From Chimonanthus salicifolius (Eukaryota; Streptophyta; Magnoliopsida; Laurales; Calycanthaceae): DNA of 64,000 bases. The number at the start of each line of letters is the position of its first letter. Position 1 is the stretch's first letter. The position numbers were made by a program, and so were the translations under genes. The notes under the pieces were generated by a model. The model saw nothing but the letters and a program-made list of their open reading frames with translations, did no database searches and was not told the DNA's origin. The stretch covers positions 34,960,739-35,024,738 of the forward strand of contig CM023541.1 in assembly GCA_013350335.1 (NCBI GenBank). The letters are read 5' to 3'. This document shows positions 23,201-31,980 of the stretch, piece by piece.

Positions 23201-25914
23201 TTATTGGTTTTTTTGAACTAATTGTATTTTATGCTCCTCAGTATCTCTTATATTGATTCTTATATACCTTTCTGTAATTTTTTTTATGATCAACCTATGC
23301 AGGTAAGTTGTAGAGGCATCCTCACTTTTTTTATTCTTAGAGGCACCTCCTATCAAAAAGGAGGAACTATCCATATTGACTTTCCATAATGGAAAAGACA
23401 ATTAAAATTGATTCATGGGTAGTTTGTCTTTTTGATACGTGTGCCTCTACAAAATAAAAAAGAGGGGCTGCATCCATCATTTGCCTACATGCAACTGTAT
23501 TCCCCCCCAAAAATATTAAAGTGGAGATGCATCTATATGGATAGTTTCTCTTTATGATAGGAGGTGTCTCCATAATTTGATATACTTTGCAGGCAAGAGT
23601 TGCTAATAGAGCGTGAAAGGCAGAAGGAAGAACAAGTGGAAGCCTTAAAGCATTCTATGCAGAGTGGAATGGTAAAATACTAGTTTACCACTCTTATCCT
23701 TTTCTGAACAGCACTATTATTTTCCTTGATTTGAAAGAGAATGAGATTTTGAATGATAATGTGCAATGCAAGTATATTAACTAATGTCTCAGCGCACCTA
23801 AATGTTGCTGCACTTGCTATGAGTCAATGAATGGCTGAATTGGCCCAAATCCATGAACTTGGTGCTAGACTAACATGTGATCTGAGCTATCCAGCTTCTA
23901 TCCATTTGGAAAAAGATAGAAGGGCATCATCTAGCCAAATGAATTGACAACTGGGTGCTTCCATCAATACAATGTTGATGATCTTGAGATCCTACCTTGG
24001 GGCACAAGTTTAGTCTGTTCGTGTGGCTTGGCTTGAATGCCCAACATGAATTCCATGTGTCGTGTGTTTATAACGTTATATAGTATATACCAATGTCTTT
24101 TCATGAAACCAGTTTTTAGAAAGCGTGGCTTTCTAATTTGTTAGCATATTGTACCTCTGTATTTCTTTTTGTTACAATAAACAAGGCATGGAAACAATTT
24201 TTGGAACTAAATGCATGTACAATCAACAATTTGATTGTCTAGTCCAATTGATTAGCACACAGATGCAAGTTACTTCTTTTAGTATATCCTAATTAAAGTT
24301 GTTGATGTGCTTGAACCTGATCTGACCTTGACCAACCAACATGAAATTGGTTGGGTTGGGTTCACAAATATGTGTTTGGGTTGGTTTTAGGATGGGTTGC
24401 TTGTATTGGAAATATTGGGTTGGGTTAGCTTTGAAGCCAACTGGTCCAAGCTGACCTGAGTTGTGCCCTCCTGAAGGTCATGTCACTTACAGCACTGCCA
24501 GGCTGAAGAGGGGTTTGTTTTCTGTGAGCTAGAAATATCTTTTCCTTTTGACGCCATGTGGAATTCTTATTGCTAACAGTACGTCTAACTGTGGGCTAGG
24601 AATATCTTGCAGAAAATGGGTCCATTAAGAACTGACATTGTTCTGATCTTGGGATTCTCAGGCACAAGCAATGAAAGAGCAAACCCAATTGCGTGAAGAA
24701 ATGGCTTACCAGTACCGACTTGGTAATTTTGAGGTAATTCTCTTGCATGTGCTTTTTTTTCTTCTTTTTATAATTCTGAGGGCATTATCATTACCATCAT
24801 CTTCATTAAGGACCTTATCCATTACAGTTGTGATGAGATTATCCCGAGGGGCATATTTGTGGTCCAGTCTGCCTTGTACTAGGCCATTTAATTACCTACG
24901 TAAATTATTGGTTGGTTGGATAAGAAATACTTGTTAATTCACTTATTACATAAAATTCAATCGACTGATGATCATAACCATTGGATCAATAAAAATATTT
25001 GAACAGTTGGGCCAGATTCTAAATGTTTACTTTGAAGGCCTCGCATAAAATGGTTATCATCAGTTGAGTTGGTTTTTTACCATGACCCATAGAAAGCTCC
25101 TTTTGTTAAATGTTTCAACATACTTGTAGGTTGATCTAAAAGCCATAAGGTGGGTGGACTGCTCTCAAATCCACTGGTTGAACTGGATCAATTCTATTTT
25201 TTATATGTGGAAGTTATATGCATAATTGCATTTGAGATAATCTGATGCTCGGACTGATCTAGAGGCAATATTTGTTCTTTCAACGAACCAAAATGGGTGA
25301 AACTTTTCAATTTTTGGCGTTATTTGACCCATCCATATTGTTCATTTTGTCGGCCTTATTGAGAACAAAATATTTTACTTTAACCAAGTGGTAGAACTGT
25401 TCAATTGGTGGTAAAACCATTCAATTGTTGGCCAATTCAATTAGCAGCTTAGCTTGTGGTTCACATTGATTGGGAAATAAATTACTGGTTTTGTACCGTA
25501 AATTTTGTTATTTGGGATACGTTTCGAAGTGTTTATTAATAATTAAATCCAAAGATTTTGTCCCAGCACAAGTACCATCTGAATCAATGGGTCTTTTTGG
25601 TTTGGACAAAAAATACCTAATGTCTGGAGAGAGAAAACTGTTAGTCTTTTGGCAAATGATTTCTCCTTTTCACCTAAAGCAGGTGCTTCTTGAATCATGA
25701 CACCCTGGGCAAATTCATTTCACCTACTATTTGATGGAAAACTTTTGCCCCATCCAAAACACACATCAAAAGCTGGGACACACCGCTACCTTTTCTGGCT
25801 TGACAGAGCAAAAAGACCTTTTATACATAGACGGACATTGTATTTGACCTCATTTTTTTTTAATAGGCTGCAGCTGCTATTCAGAGAAGATTGGATCCAG
25901 ATGTTGCTCTATAA
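9380..25914 (+). CDS. SCI1: SCI1-like (style cell-cycle inhibitor 1) nuclear protein, 8 exons
   Basis: Exons that join in frame to a 311-aa protein: 9380-9864, 11260-11305, 16185-16234, 16402-16443, 18523-18636, 23593-23671, 24662-24733, 25867-25914. Every junction has GT-AG ends and phases agree. Residues 1-60 are rich in Arg, Ser and Lys, 61-92 form a Ser/Glu tract, and 93-143 are almost all Arg/Lys/Glu, typical of nuclear RS-like proteins. The conserved core starts near WGKYGIIRETDMW (150-162), followed by NKRPEFTAWLAEVK, NWEEKQMFKEFMEDHNTATF, ALKHSMQSGMAQAM and a C-terminal AAAAIQRRLDPDVAL. This is the plant SCI1 family, whose tobacco founder is a nuclear inhibitor of stigma/style cell proliferation. 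Function here is by homology. Introns 2, 4 and 5 (4.9, 2.1 and 5.0 kb) are full of mobile elements. Introns 1, 6 and 7 show no recognisable feature. Confidence 0.9.
11336..11505 (-). mobile_element. LINE 3' tail fragment in SCI1 intron 2
   Basis: A T-run at 11336 followed by GCAGTAACAAATGAGAAATATATTAA, GTACAAGAGTAAG and GGGTCTAAAAGG. It reads as the reverse complement of a plant L1-type 3' UTR with poly-A. The same phrase order (T-run, AACAAAGAAGATAATATTAA, GGGGTCTAAAAGG) follows the T-run of the LINE at 45647. Coding sequence is absent. Confidence 0.55.
11907..14566 (+). mobile_element. Short non-autonomous LTR retroelement (TRIM-like)
   Basis: Two diverged direct LTRs: 11907-12664 (758 bp) and 13016-14566 (about 774 bp after removing a nested LTR). 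Each starts TGTCA and ends TGTGACA. After the left LTR, GGGTATCGGAGTT resembles a decayed Met-tRNA primer site. Before the right LTR, AAGTGGGGGAGAA is a polypurine tract. The internal region is only about 350 bp and has no gag or pol, so it depended on proteins from elsewhere. Outer flanks share CTTA, a possible decayed 5-bp duplication. Confidence 0.75.
13692..14463 (+). mobile_element. Solo LTR (772 bp) inside the right TRIM-like LTR
   Basis: Starts TGATGTAGGACACGAGAG and ends TTCCGCTACATTA (decayed from TG...CA), with 5-bp duplication CAAAG at 13687-13691 and 14464-14468. Removing it restores the TRIM-like LTR reading AAAGTGTGACCRAAC. The reverse complement of 50162-51060 belongs to the same family (TGATGTAAGACC... 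and ...CTTCCGCTACA). ORFs here are not supported as genes. Confidence 0.8.
14567..15445 (+). mobile_element. Degenerate RTE-type LINE reverse transcriptase
   Basis: Frame-shifted translation gives reverse-transcriptase landmarks of the plant RTE clade in order: YGIPIELW, DIQNCAN, a VFIDLEKSYD-like stretch, NQGFALSPYLLCF, LFANDVVLIV (from LFADDVVLV), NTKLEMWRK and DTWALW/YLGS-like followed by GSD-DI-NRMREG. Many stops and frameshifts show it is dead. It sits directly right of the TRIM-like element in SCI1 intron 2. The left part of the LINE is missing. Confidence 0.7.
15494..15594. repeat. Long palindrome (about 31-bp arms)
   Basis: Left arm about 15494-15524, containing CACTGTCTTGCAATAAATTGA, and right arm about 15564-15594, containing TCAATTTATTGCAAGACAGTG, are near-perfect reverse complements around a loop of about 39 bases. 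It may be a small foldback MITE, or a hairpin in the transcribed intron resembling a small-RNA precursor. No clear target duplication was found. Confidence 0.75.
17188..18204 (-). mobile_element. 5'-truncated L1-type LINE in SCI1 intron 4
   Basis: On the minus strand a zinc-finger reverse-transcriptase C-terminal segment (CPLCLSNAESRNHLFHC, 18024-18227) precedes an RNase H segment (LKLNFDGSCMQKSGLAGFGG and CSVIEAELHALW, 17515-17859). It ends in a poly-A run, seen as a T-run on the plus strand. A 17-bp target duplication with one mismatch (AATACTAACCTTTTATT at 17171-17187, AATATTAACCTTTTATT at 18205-18221) brackets it. Stops disrupt the frames. Confidence 0.8.
18858..18965 (+). mobile_element. 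LINE RNase H remnant
   Basis: Translates as LEEQVKFNVDGVARGCPR, the start of a plant LINE RNase H domain (K-N-DG-A-G). No further domain is seen. It lies in SCI1 intron 5. Confidence 0.45.
19191..19945. repeat. Direct repeat cluster in SCI1 intron 5
   Basis: A segment containing CATTCCTTACCATTYGTTTG, CCTTCAACCCAGACATATTT and CACCCATCTTTATTGAAGTT occurs three times (about 19215, 19337 and 19670). The second and third copies continue through CCTACTTTAGTAGNGTCCAG and TATGCAGTAGTATGTGACTA. This is a tandem segmental duplication with internal deletions. Confidence 0.75.
20019..20335. repeat. CT/TATCTC microsatellite
   Basis: Almost pure (CT)n with interspersed TATCTC and TACCTC, interrupted at about 20160 by a second copy of the lead-in phrase GCCTTGTAGTCATTGGTG, first seen at 19988. 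The microsatellite was therefore duplicated together with its flank. The Ser/Leu-rich ORF across it is not a gene. Confidence 0.9.
21775..22360 (-). mobile_element. RTE-type LINE C-terminal fragment
   Basis: Minus-strand translation gives, in order: HKFRFLDSMAPQGGFDLDI-NRM, WAKCRKLAKFCMIKEYHIN, THNAIWSRVLGNEEKTQK, then a W-EN-RWP stretch and DYWMVYDGVKWNLKSRPQ-N. This is the decayed C-terminal end of an RTE-clade reverse transcriptase. It lies in SCI1 intron 5, opposite in orientation to the RTE fragment of intron 2. Confidence 0.7.
22403..22450. repeat. AAT/GAT trinucleotide microsatellite
   Basis: (AAT)n runs into (GAT)n and back to (AAT)n in SCI1 intron 5. Confidence 0.9.
22640..23215 (+). 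mobile_element. LINE RNase H fragment in SCI1 intron 5
   Basis: Contains KFNVDGSVRGKLDFTRIGGV near 22830-22890 and IEGDFTNAVAWAKG near 23020, the two halves of a plant LINE RNase H domain with intervening stops. The 5' part of the element is missing. Confidence 0.65.
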
Positions 25915-26841
25915 GCAGCAGCACAGGGGTACACGAATCAATGCTCTGTACCTGTAGCGGATACAGGTCATACACCATGATGCGTCCCACTGCCACTACA
26001 CTTCCTTTCCATGCGTATCTGGTAGCTGCATGATATAAGCTGGTGAGTGGAGATTTTCCCTTGGTAGAGGAGTTACCCATTTTTTTGGCCAGTAGCCTAT
26101 TCCTCTCAACATGAAAAATAGATGTTCTCAAAATATGCTAATGTAGATTTGTCTGGTGTCCCTTTTTAAAAATCCTCCACTTTTATAAGATGAACATTAG
26201 GTTTTGTTAAATGTCTTATCGAATGTTGGTTGGGTTGCATGAATTGTGCACAGTAATTTACATTCTGGAGAGCAGAATCTCCCTGCAGCCATTTTGGCAC
26301 TACAATCTCATACCTTGATCTGGTGAAACCCTATTGTATATTTAGGTTGAGCTGGGCTTGTTGATGGTGAGCCCATGGCTATAGAATAATTGGTGTGACA
26401 TTAATGGAATCTTACAACTTAGAAAGATATGCGTTATTGTCGACTTCACATGGATGGTGTGAAGTATGAACAGTACTATGAGAATAGATTTCTTAAATTC
26501 GGCAGTATCATTTGTGTGGAGCAATCCATGCTGACTCAAAACTCCTGGATTAAAAAGTTTTTTCAAAATCTAGAACATTGTCAAATGTGTGAAGAGAGCA
26601 TCTGATGGTCATTAGTGCGTGGGTGGGTCATGGGGAGCACATTAGGTGATAAATGCAAACCATTCAAATTGTTTCTCCTCCCAGATTTAGACCCAACCTT
26701 ATTCATTAGACGCTTATTTAGTATTGAAATTGAAAATTATGAGTGAAAACTGATGATTTTATTTTGATCTTAAAAAATTAAGGATTAGAATGATCCATTA
26801 AGTCTTATTCTCAAAACTTGATAATCTCTATGATAAAAAGT
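25915..26841. other. SCI1-like 3' flank
   Basis: Holds the likely 3' UTR. No clear polyadenylation signal could be chosen and no second gene or repeat was recognised; short ORFs lack domains. Confidence 0.4.
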
Positions 26842-27514
26842 GTTAGGGTTGAAACTCGGGTGGTTTGGGCTGGTTTTGATAAATCCAACCCTAACCTATA
26901 TAAAAAATGACTGAACCCGACCCGAATTGATAACCCGAATTTGGGAACCCAACTCGATCCAACCTTGAAGCTGAGAATCAACCCGACTCGACCTTGAACC
27001 CGATAATCAATCAGACTTGGAGAAAGGAGGAAGAAAGAGAGAGAACTTACTAGATCATTGTCTAAATCTGAGCATGCATGCCTCCAAGATCTATTGGATC
27101 TGATCGAACATCCACTGGCGATGCTGTAGGCGAGGCTGTGCACGGTGTTGCTCGGGAAGGGGCGCATGGCCGTGGTCACGGATCTGCTTAGGTGAAAAGA
27201 TCCGTGGTTGGGTTTATGCGTTTTAGGTGAGGCTTGAGAGAGGGTGAGAGAGAGGGAGAGAGAGGGAGGGAGATACGGACGAGAGAGGGGAATGCAACGG
27301 CAATGAAGGTATGGATTAGCGTAGTTTTTAGATTTTATACGTAAGTGAAATCGGGTTGGATCGGGTTGAATTTTAAAATTCTCAGCCCAAACCAGTCCGA
27401 ATTTCATGTGGGTTTTTTTTCTTTAACCCGACCCAATCTGAATTATAACCCAACTCACAAAAAATTCGGGTCGGGTCATATGGTCGGGTCAAAATCCAAC
27501 CCAAGTTTCACCTC
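26842..27514. mobile_element. hAT-like MITE (673 bp)
   Basis: Terminal inverted repeats GTTAGGGTTGAAACTCGGGT and, read inward from the right, GAGGTGAAACTTGGGTTGG. Flanked by an exact 8-bp duplication TAAAAAGT (26834-26841 and 27515-27522), the hAT target size. The interior has many TCGGGT/ACCCGA phrases and a 198-aa minus ORF that is repeat sequence, with no transposase. Confidence 0.75.
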
Positions 27515-27916
27515 TAAAAAGTATGTATCATCTAAATTTATTGATTATAGTGTGGGTCTTACCCTCTAATAAAGCCTGATGTAGATATAATGTTATCGAG
27601 GTAAGATTAGGTTTAGAGTTTTTGAGACTGGGTGATCACTTCAATCGTTTGATTCGAGTAAAATGATGGCCTCATGGCCTTAAATGTCGCTCATCTGCGA
27701 TTGAAGTCCTGTTATGATGGGCTATGTTTTAGATAAGTAATCACTCATTAAAAATCATTAAATTTAGCTGTCAGTAGTAACTCCTTATAAATGGAATGAA
27801 TGGCTTATTATGATGAACCATTTAAAATATGGTTCAATATTTATTAAATTATCAGACTATTAGTTTGATGTTGATTTATCTATTTAGTATAAATTATTAT
27901 ATGGACACTAGAAATT

Positions 27917-28085
27917 ATCTCGCATGGAATAGTTCAATTTGCAATCACTTTGGTTCAGGAATTAGAGGTCTCAGATTCGAGTTTCGTAGTTTGCGAGGGG
28001 CTGCGTGCATCTTGTGTTTCACCAAATGTCCTCGTATTAGGAGAGAGGTGGGGGGTCTTGGGTTTCTTTGTAAAAAGAAAAAAGA
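27917..28085 (+). mobile_element. tRNA-derived SINE (169 bp)
   Basis: Bracketed by an exact 12-bp duplication ACACTAGAAATT (27905-27916 and 28086-28097). It has a B-box-like CAGATTCGAGTTTC and an A-rich tail (TTGTAAAAAGAAAAAAG). No coding capacity. Confidence 0.8.
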
Positions 28086-28097
28086 ACACTAGAAATT

Positions 28098-29103
28098 GAG
28101 AGAGATGAGCTAACATAGATGGAGACTGGATCAGATACGTTGATAACCACCAGTTGCTCCATTGATTAGGTTGATGGACAGAAGAAGGAAAACCATTTAC
28201 ATAAATGGGTCTGATTTCGGACTTTCTATATCCACAGATGCCGGTTTCCACATTGAGATTGTGATTTATTTAATCTTCTTGTTTGTTCTGTAGCCTAGCT
28301 TTTATGAATAAAAGGGTGGCCCTTCGGTACATTATGTATATTAAGATTTAACAATGAATGCATTTAATCATTGGGAGAGGGTACAAATAAAAAGTATTTA
28401 TATGGATAATATTTAAGAAAAATATTTTGTTCCAAACTTTTTTAAAAAATAATCCCAAATATAACCGGTTCTGAATGTTAATTTCTGTGGTGTATATATA
28501 TATTATTTCAACGAGTGTTAAATTTAAAGGAGACGGGTCAAAATGGTAGGGATAGCGTGAAGCAAAGGAATGACCTTTCTAAAGTATTATTAACGGGAGT
28601 GACGACTTGGCTTGTTATCGTTGTTTGACAGACACAGGGAAGGTGCACGTTTCCTTTTTGTCTAAACTCTAAATTCTAAAGAGAGTAGGGAGCGACCGGT
28701 CGCCCGTCCATCCATCCATCCAATTTTCGTCCAGTCAAACAGACGACATCATCATTCACTTTCACTTTCACATGGCACTTGGAACTTTACTTCCTCTTTG
28801 GATAGTCAGTGGAACCATTGCCCATTTGCAAAACTAATGCATTTAGGCTCAACATCTAATTCTAAATCAAATCGAGTCCAATCCAGTCTATTCCAGCCTA
28901 GTCATATTGATTTGATATACTAGACTGAGTTTGAATGAGAGATAAGTTTTGTATGGGTTTTCTTTATACATGGGTTTTTTTTTTTTGAACAGGGGTTTCT
29001 CTTATACATGTAAATTTCTCTTATATTGTTTGCTAATAACTGTGGAAAAGGTATAAAAAAAAAAACTTATGGTAAGGGAGAGGTAAAGTTATTACCTCCC
29101 ATA
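28098..29103. other. Intergenic stretch
   Basis: AT-rich spacer with homopolymer runs. No gene or repeat family was recognised. Confidence 0.4.
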
Positions 29104-29111
29104 GTTAAGAG

Positions 29112-29643
29112 CTAAGGTTTAAATATCGGCCGATACATATCGTATCGGCCGATATGGCCGATATTCGGTCCGAAATATCGGTCACAATATCGGCCGATAT
29201 TCATAAATATCGGTATTTAAAATTTTTTTTTAAAACACCGATACGGTTTTTCGCGGTTTTTACACGGTTTTTAGCTGTTTTTCGCGGTTTTTCACGGTTT
29301 TTTGCGGTTTTCCACGGTTTTCTAGGGTTTACGGTTCTCAGGGGTATTCACGGTTTTTTGCGGTTTTCGCGGTTTTTCGCGGTTTTCCACGGTTTTGGGT
29401 TTACGGTTCTCAGGGGTGTTCACGGTTTTTTACGGTTTTTTGCGGTTTTGTCACGGTTCATCACGGTTTTTTGCGGTTTTTTCACGGTTTCGATATCGGA
29501 GGAGAGAGAAAATGCCGATATCGGTATGAGAGATAAAATTATCGGCCGATATATCGTTCGTATCGCATATCGGCCGATATTTACATATTGGCCGATGTAT
29601 CGGCCTGGCCGATATATCGGCCTAGCCGATTTTTTGACCCCTG
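29112..29643. mobile_element. MULE-type MITE with ATCGGCCGAT termini (532 bp)
   Basis: Ends carry clustered ATATCGGCCGATA motifs. The right end is GACCCCTG, and the interior is a series of CGGTTTTTCGCGGTTTT and GGTTCTCAGGGGT repeats. The duplication GTTAAGAG (29104-29111 and 29644-29651) is 8 bp, or 9 with one mismatch. The related copy at 32723-32940 has a 9-bp duplication, the Mutator-like size. A 164-aa ORF with FAVFHGF repeats is a by-product of the internal repeats. Confidence 0.7.
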
Positions 29644-29651
29644 GTTAAGAG

Positions 29652-30548
29652 GGTTTTCAGATTTGTCTTTGGGGAGAAAAAATTGAGATTTTTTCACCCC
29701 TTCCCTTTGTCACCAAAATGGAGGTGAAAACGAGAGTTCACCCCTCCACCTCTCTGCTAGATGCAGCGTAAATAACTGCTTTATTATATCTTCTACCCCA
29801 ATTCTTGCTGCTTAAATACGGCTTACGACAAGATGGAGTTGAGGGTGGGACTCCAGTCTAGAATGAGAGTTGCGGCCCAAAGTGTCGGCATCCATCTAAT
29901 TAACTTTACAATTTTGAACCTAATGCTGGATTCGAATTTAAGTTGGAATTGAGTTTAATCGGACATTTTCTTCTTTATTCACATACTTTAATATCGATCC
30001 TTTTAGACGAATCCAAATGTGATTGTTAAAACTGGTCTAAATTTATAATCATACTTAGATCTTTGTCGGATGAAACTTTTGACATGTAGACGAAATTCCC
30101 CTAAGTCACTAACTACAGAGATTATACCGTGAAAAGTGCTGTGAATTGCGTACAACGTTTAGACTGTAGATTGAGCCACCACTCGCTTTTAAATTCTCTA
30201 ATAGTCAAAAGAGCAATGAGATTAAGACATTCATTGTTAGGATTTTTTTTCATAGAAATCACCAGCTATAATTTGACAAACAATTTCATTATTATTATCA
30301 CGATAAAAATGTCAACAGCAAACATTGGAAAGAATGAGAATACAAGGAAATAATATCACAATGTTGCCAATTTGCCATGATACTTCCATGAGATTACCCA
30401 AAATCACTAGTTTTTTTGGAAAAAAAAAACCTTTATATTCTTGCCAACAATTTTTTTATGATATTTTGAAGAACTTTTTATTTTTTCATAAAGTGTCAAA
30501 CGGAGATAAGATGTAGACGAGAAGAGAAATGACTCATAACTTTGAAGG
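29652..30548. other. Intergenic stretch
   Basis: Upstream spacer of the heat shock factor gene. No gene or repeat was recognised. Confidence 0.4.
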
Positions 30549-30720
30549 GTTGGCCTGATCATTAAGAACTCATTTTAAGAAGTGGAGGTCTTGTATTCTA
30601 ATTATTTTCACTTTCTTTAATTTTATCCAGTGCATACAGATTGAGAGTTTTTCATTTGTCTCAAAAAATTAGTCGAGTGAGATATTTGAATGCTGAAAGG
30701 TCCTAAACATGATAAAAAAA
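30549..30720 (+). mobile_element. Old SINE copy (family A)
   Basis: Reads TTGGCCTGATCATTAAGAAC, then GTGGAGGTCTTGTATTC, then ATTAGTCGAGTGAGATATTT, and ends in CATGATAAAAAAA. Word order matches the copy at 33718-33895. Plus orientation, decayed. Confidence 0.55.
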
Positions 30721-31840
30721 TTGGAATAGGAATTGAATTCGGTAATCCGCTGATTACTGAAATTTTGGTTGTCATCACTGCTGACTGATTAATAATAGTC
30801 AGTCAAATATGGCCGCCCCTTCCAAGAAATTCTGTCGATCAATTCCACCTACTCTTACTTATTTGTCACTCCTCTCTATTTTACTATAATATTTAATAAA
30901 CAAATAAACAAAAACTCTTTGCAACTTGAATTTGCCACGCTTTTCTCAAGTGTGGGACTCACCCTGAATTCCATGGACCGTCCACAGTTTTACCTCTCAA
31001 AAGCCGCAATCATCAGATGCTCCAAACCGCCCGTTTGACCGTTCACACTCTTGGCATTTAACCATCCCAATTATATTACCATTTATGTGTAATTTATTTT
31101 AAAATTTGAATTGTGAATATTCAATTTATGCCACTAATGATGAATATAAATATTTTAATAAACTCATTCATTCCTATATTTTTTTAAATATGAGTTATCT
31201 TACTTTATCTTGGAAGTGAGACTAATTCCACAAGCACGTGTACATCTCTTGATACATATTAATTAAGTCGATGGAAAATAATTTTATGAAGAGTGGCCGA
31301 AAGGGATATAACGTGAATCAAACTTAAGACCTCACTTGACAATGTGAATATGTCAAACAATTTAATAATTATTCGATTATGTAGTATGCTTCTCTACAAC
31401 CCATTCACATCTTATCGGGTCATATCCAAATTCATTCTTTTGTTTAGTTTAGGTTAATAATTGTATTTAGTTATCTAAATTTAACATTTTGAAAATTAAT
31501 CGATCCATCTTCTCCAAATTCTTCATTCAATTAAAGTCACATTATATTTTACTAATTTTGAAGCTATTTATTAGTGGAAACATTATGTATTCAAAAGTTA
31601 GAATCTCGTCCCATCCTGTCGTTAAATTCACATAGTGTAGATGGATGCAGGCACACGAGGGAAGAGAAAGAGAGAGAAACTTTGTTTTGAATTGTTAATT
31701 TTTTTAAATTTGATGAAATTGAATTTCAAAATTCATAATATCTTAATATAAATTTGAAGATTTTACCACTTGTCTTTTTTTTTTTTCATTGGGTGGGTGG
31801 AAGTAAGAAGAATGTCATCACCATACATACATCCATACAT
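30721..31840. other. Upstream region of the heat shock factor gene
   Basis: AT-rich promoter-proximal sequence. No convincing perfect heat shock element (alternating nGAAn blocks) was noticed, and no repeat family was recognised. Confidence 0.4.
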
Positions 31841-31842
31841 AA

Positions 31843-31855
31843 CGTGTGTCACGTG
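31843..31855. promoter_or_regulatory. G-box / ABRE-like motif
   Basis: A palindromic CACGTG at 31850-31855, preceded by CGTGTGT, lies about 125 bp upstream of the heat shock factor ATG. CACGTG is the core site for plant bZIP and bHLH regulators. Use in vivo is inferred from position only. Confidence 0.4.
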
Positions 31856-31980
31856 TTGTATTTTGACTGATCCTTGAAGAAACTCTTTTAGGCTCTTTAT
31901 CCCTGCCTTATCAACAATTCTTTTTGGCTTTGGTTGGGTTATTTGCAGGCTTTGTGAGGGAGGAAGATGTAAATGGCAAC

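Noticed and set aside
26811..27407. 198-aa minus ORF
   Set aside because: Lies almost entirely within a hAT-like MITE with exact 8-bp duplications; no domain.
29154..29648. 164-aa ORF with FAVFHGF-like repeats
   Set aside because: It is the translation of the internal CGGTTTTT repeats of a MITE.
31924..31980. Upstream extension of the HSF protein
   Set aside because: It would need a TTG start; the first ATG in frame is 31981, and an acceptor-like TTTGCAG lies in the extension.
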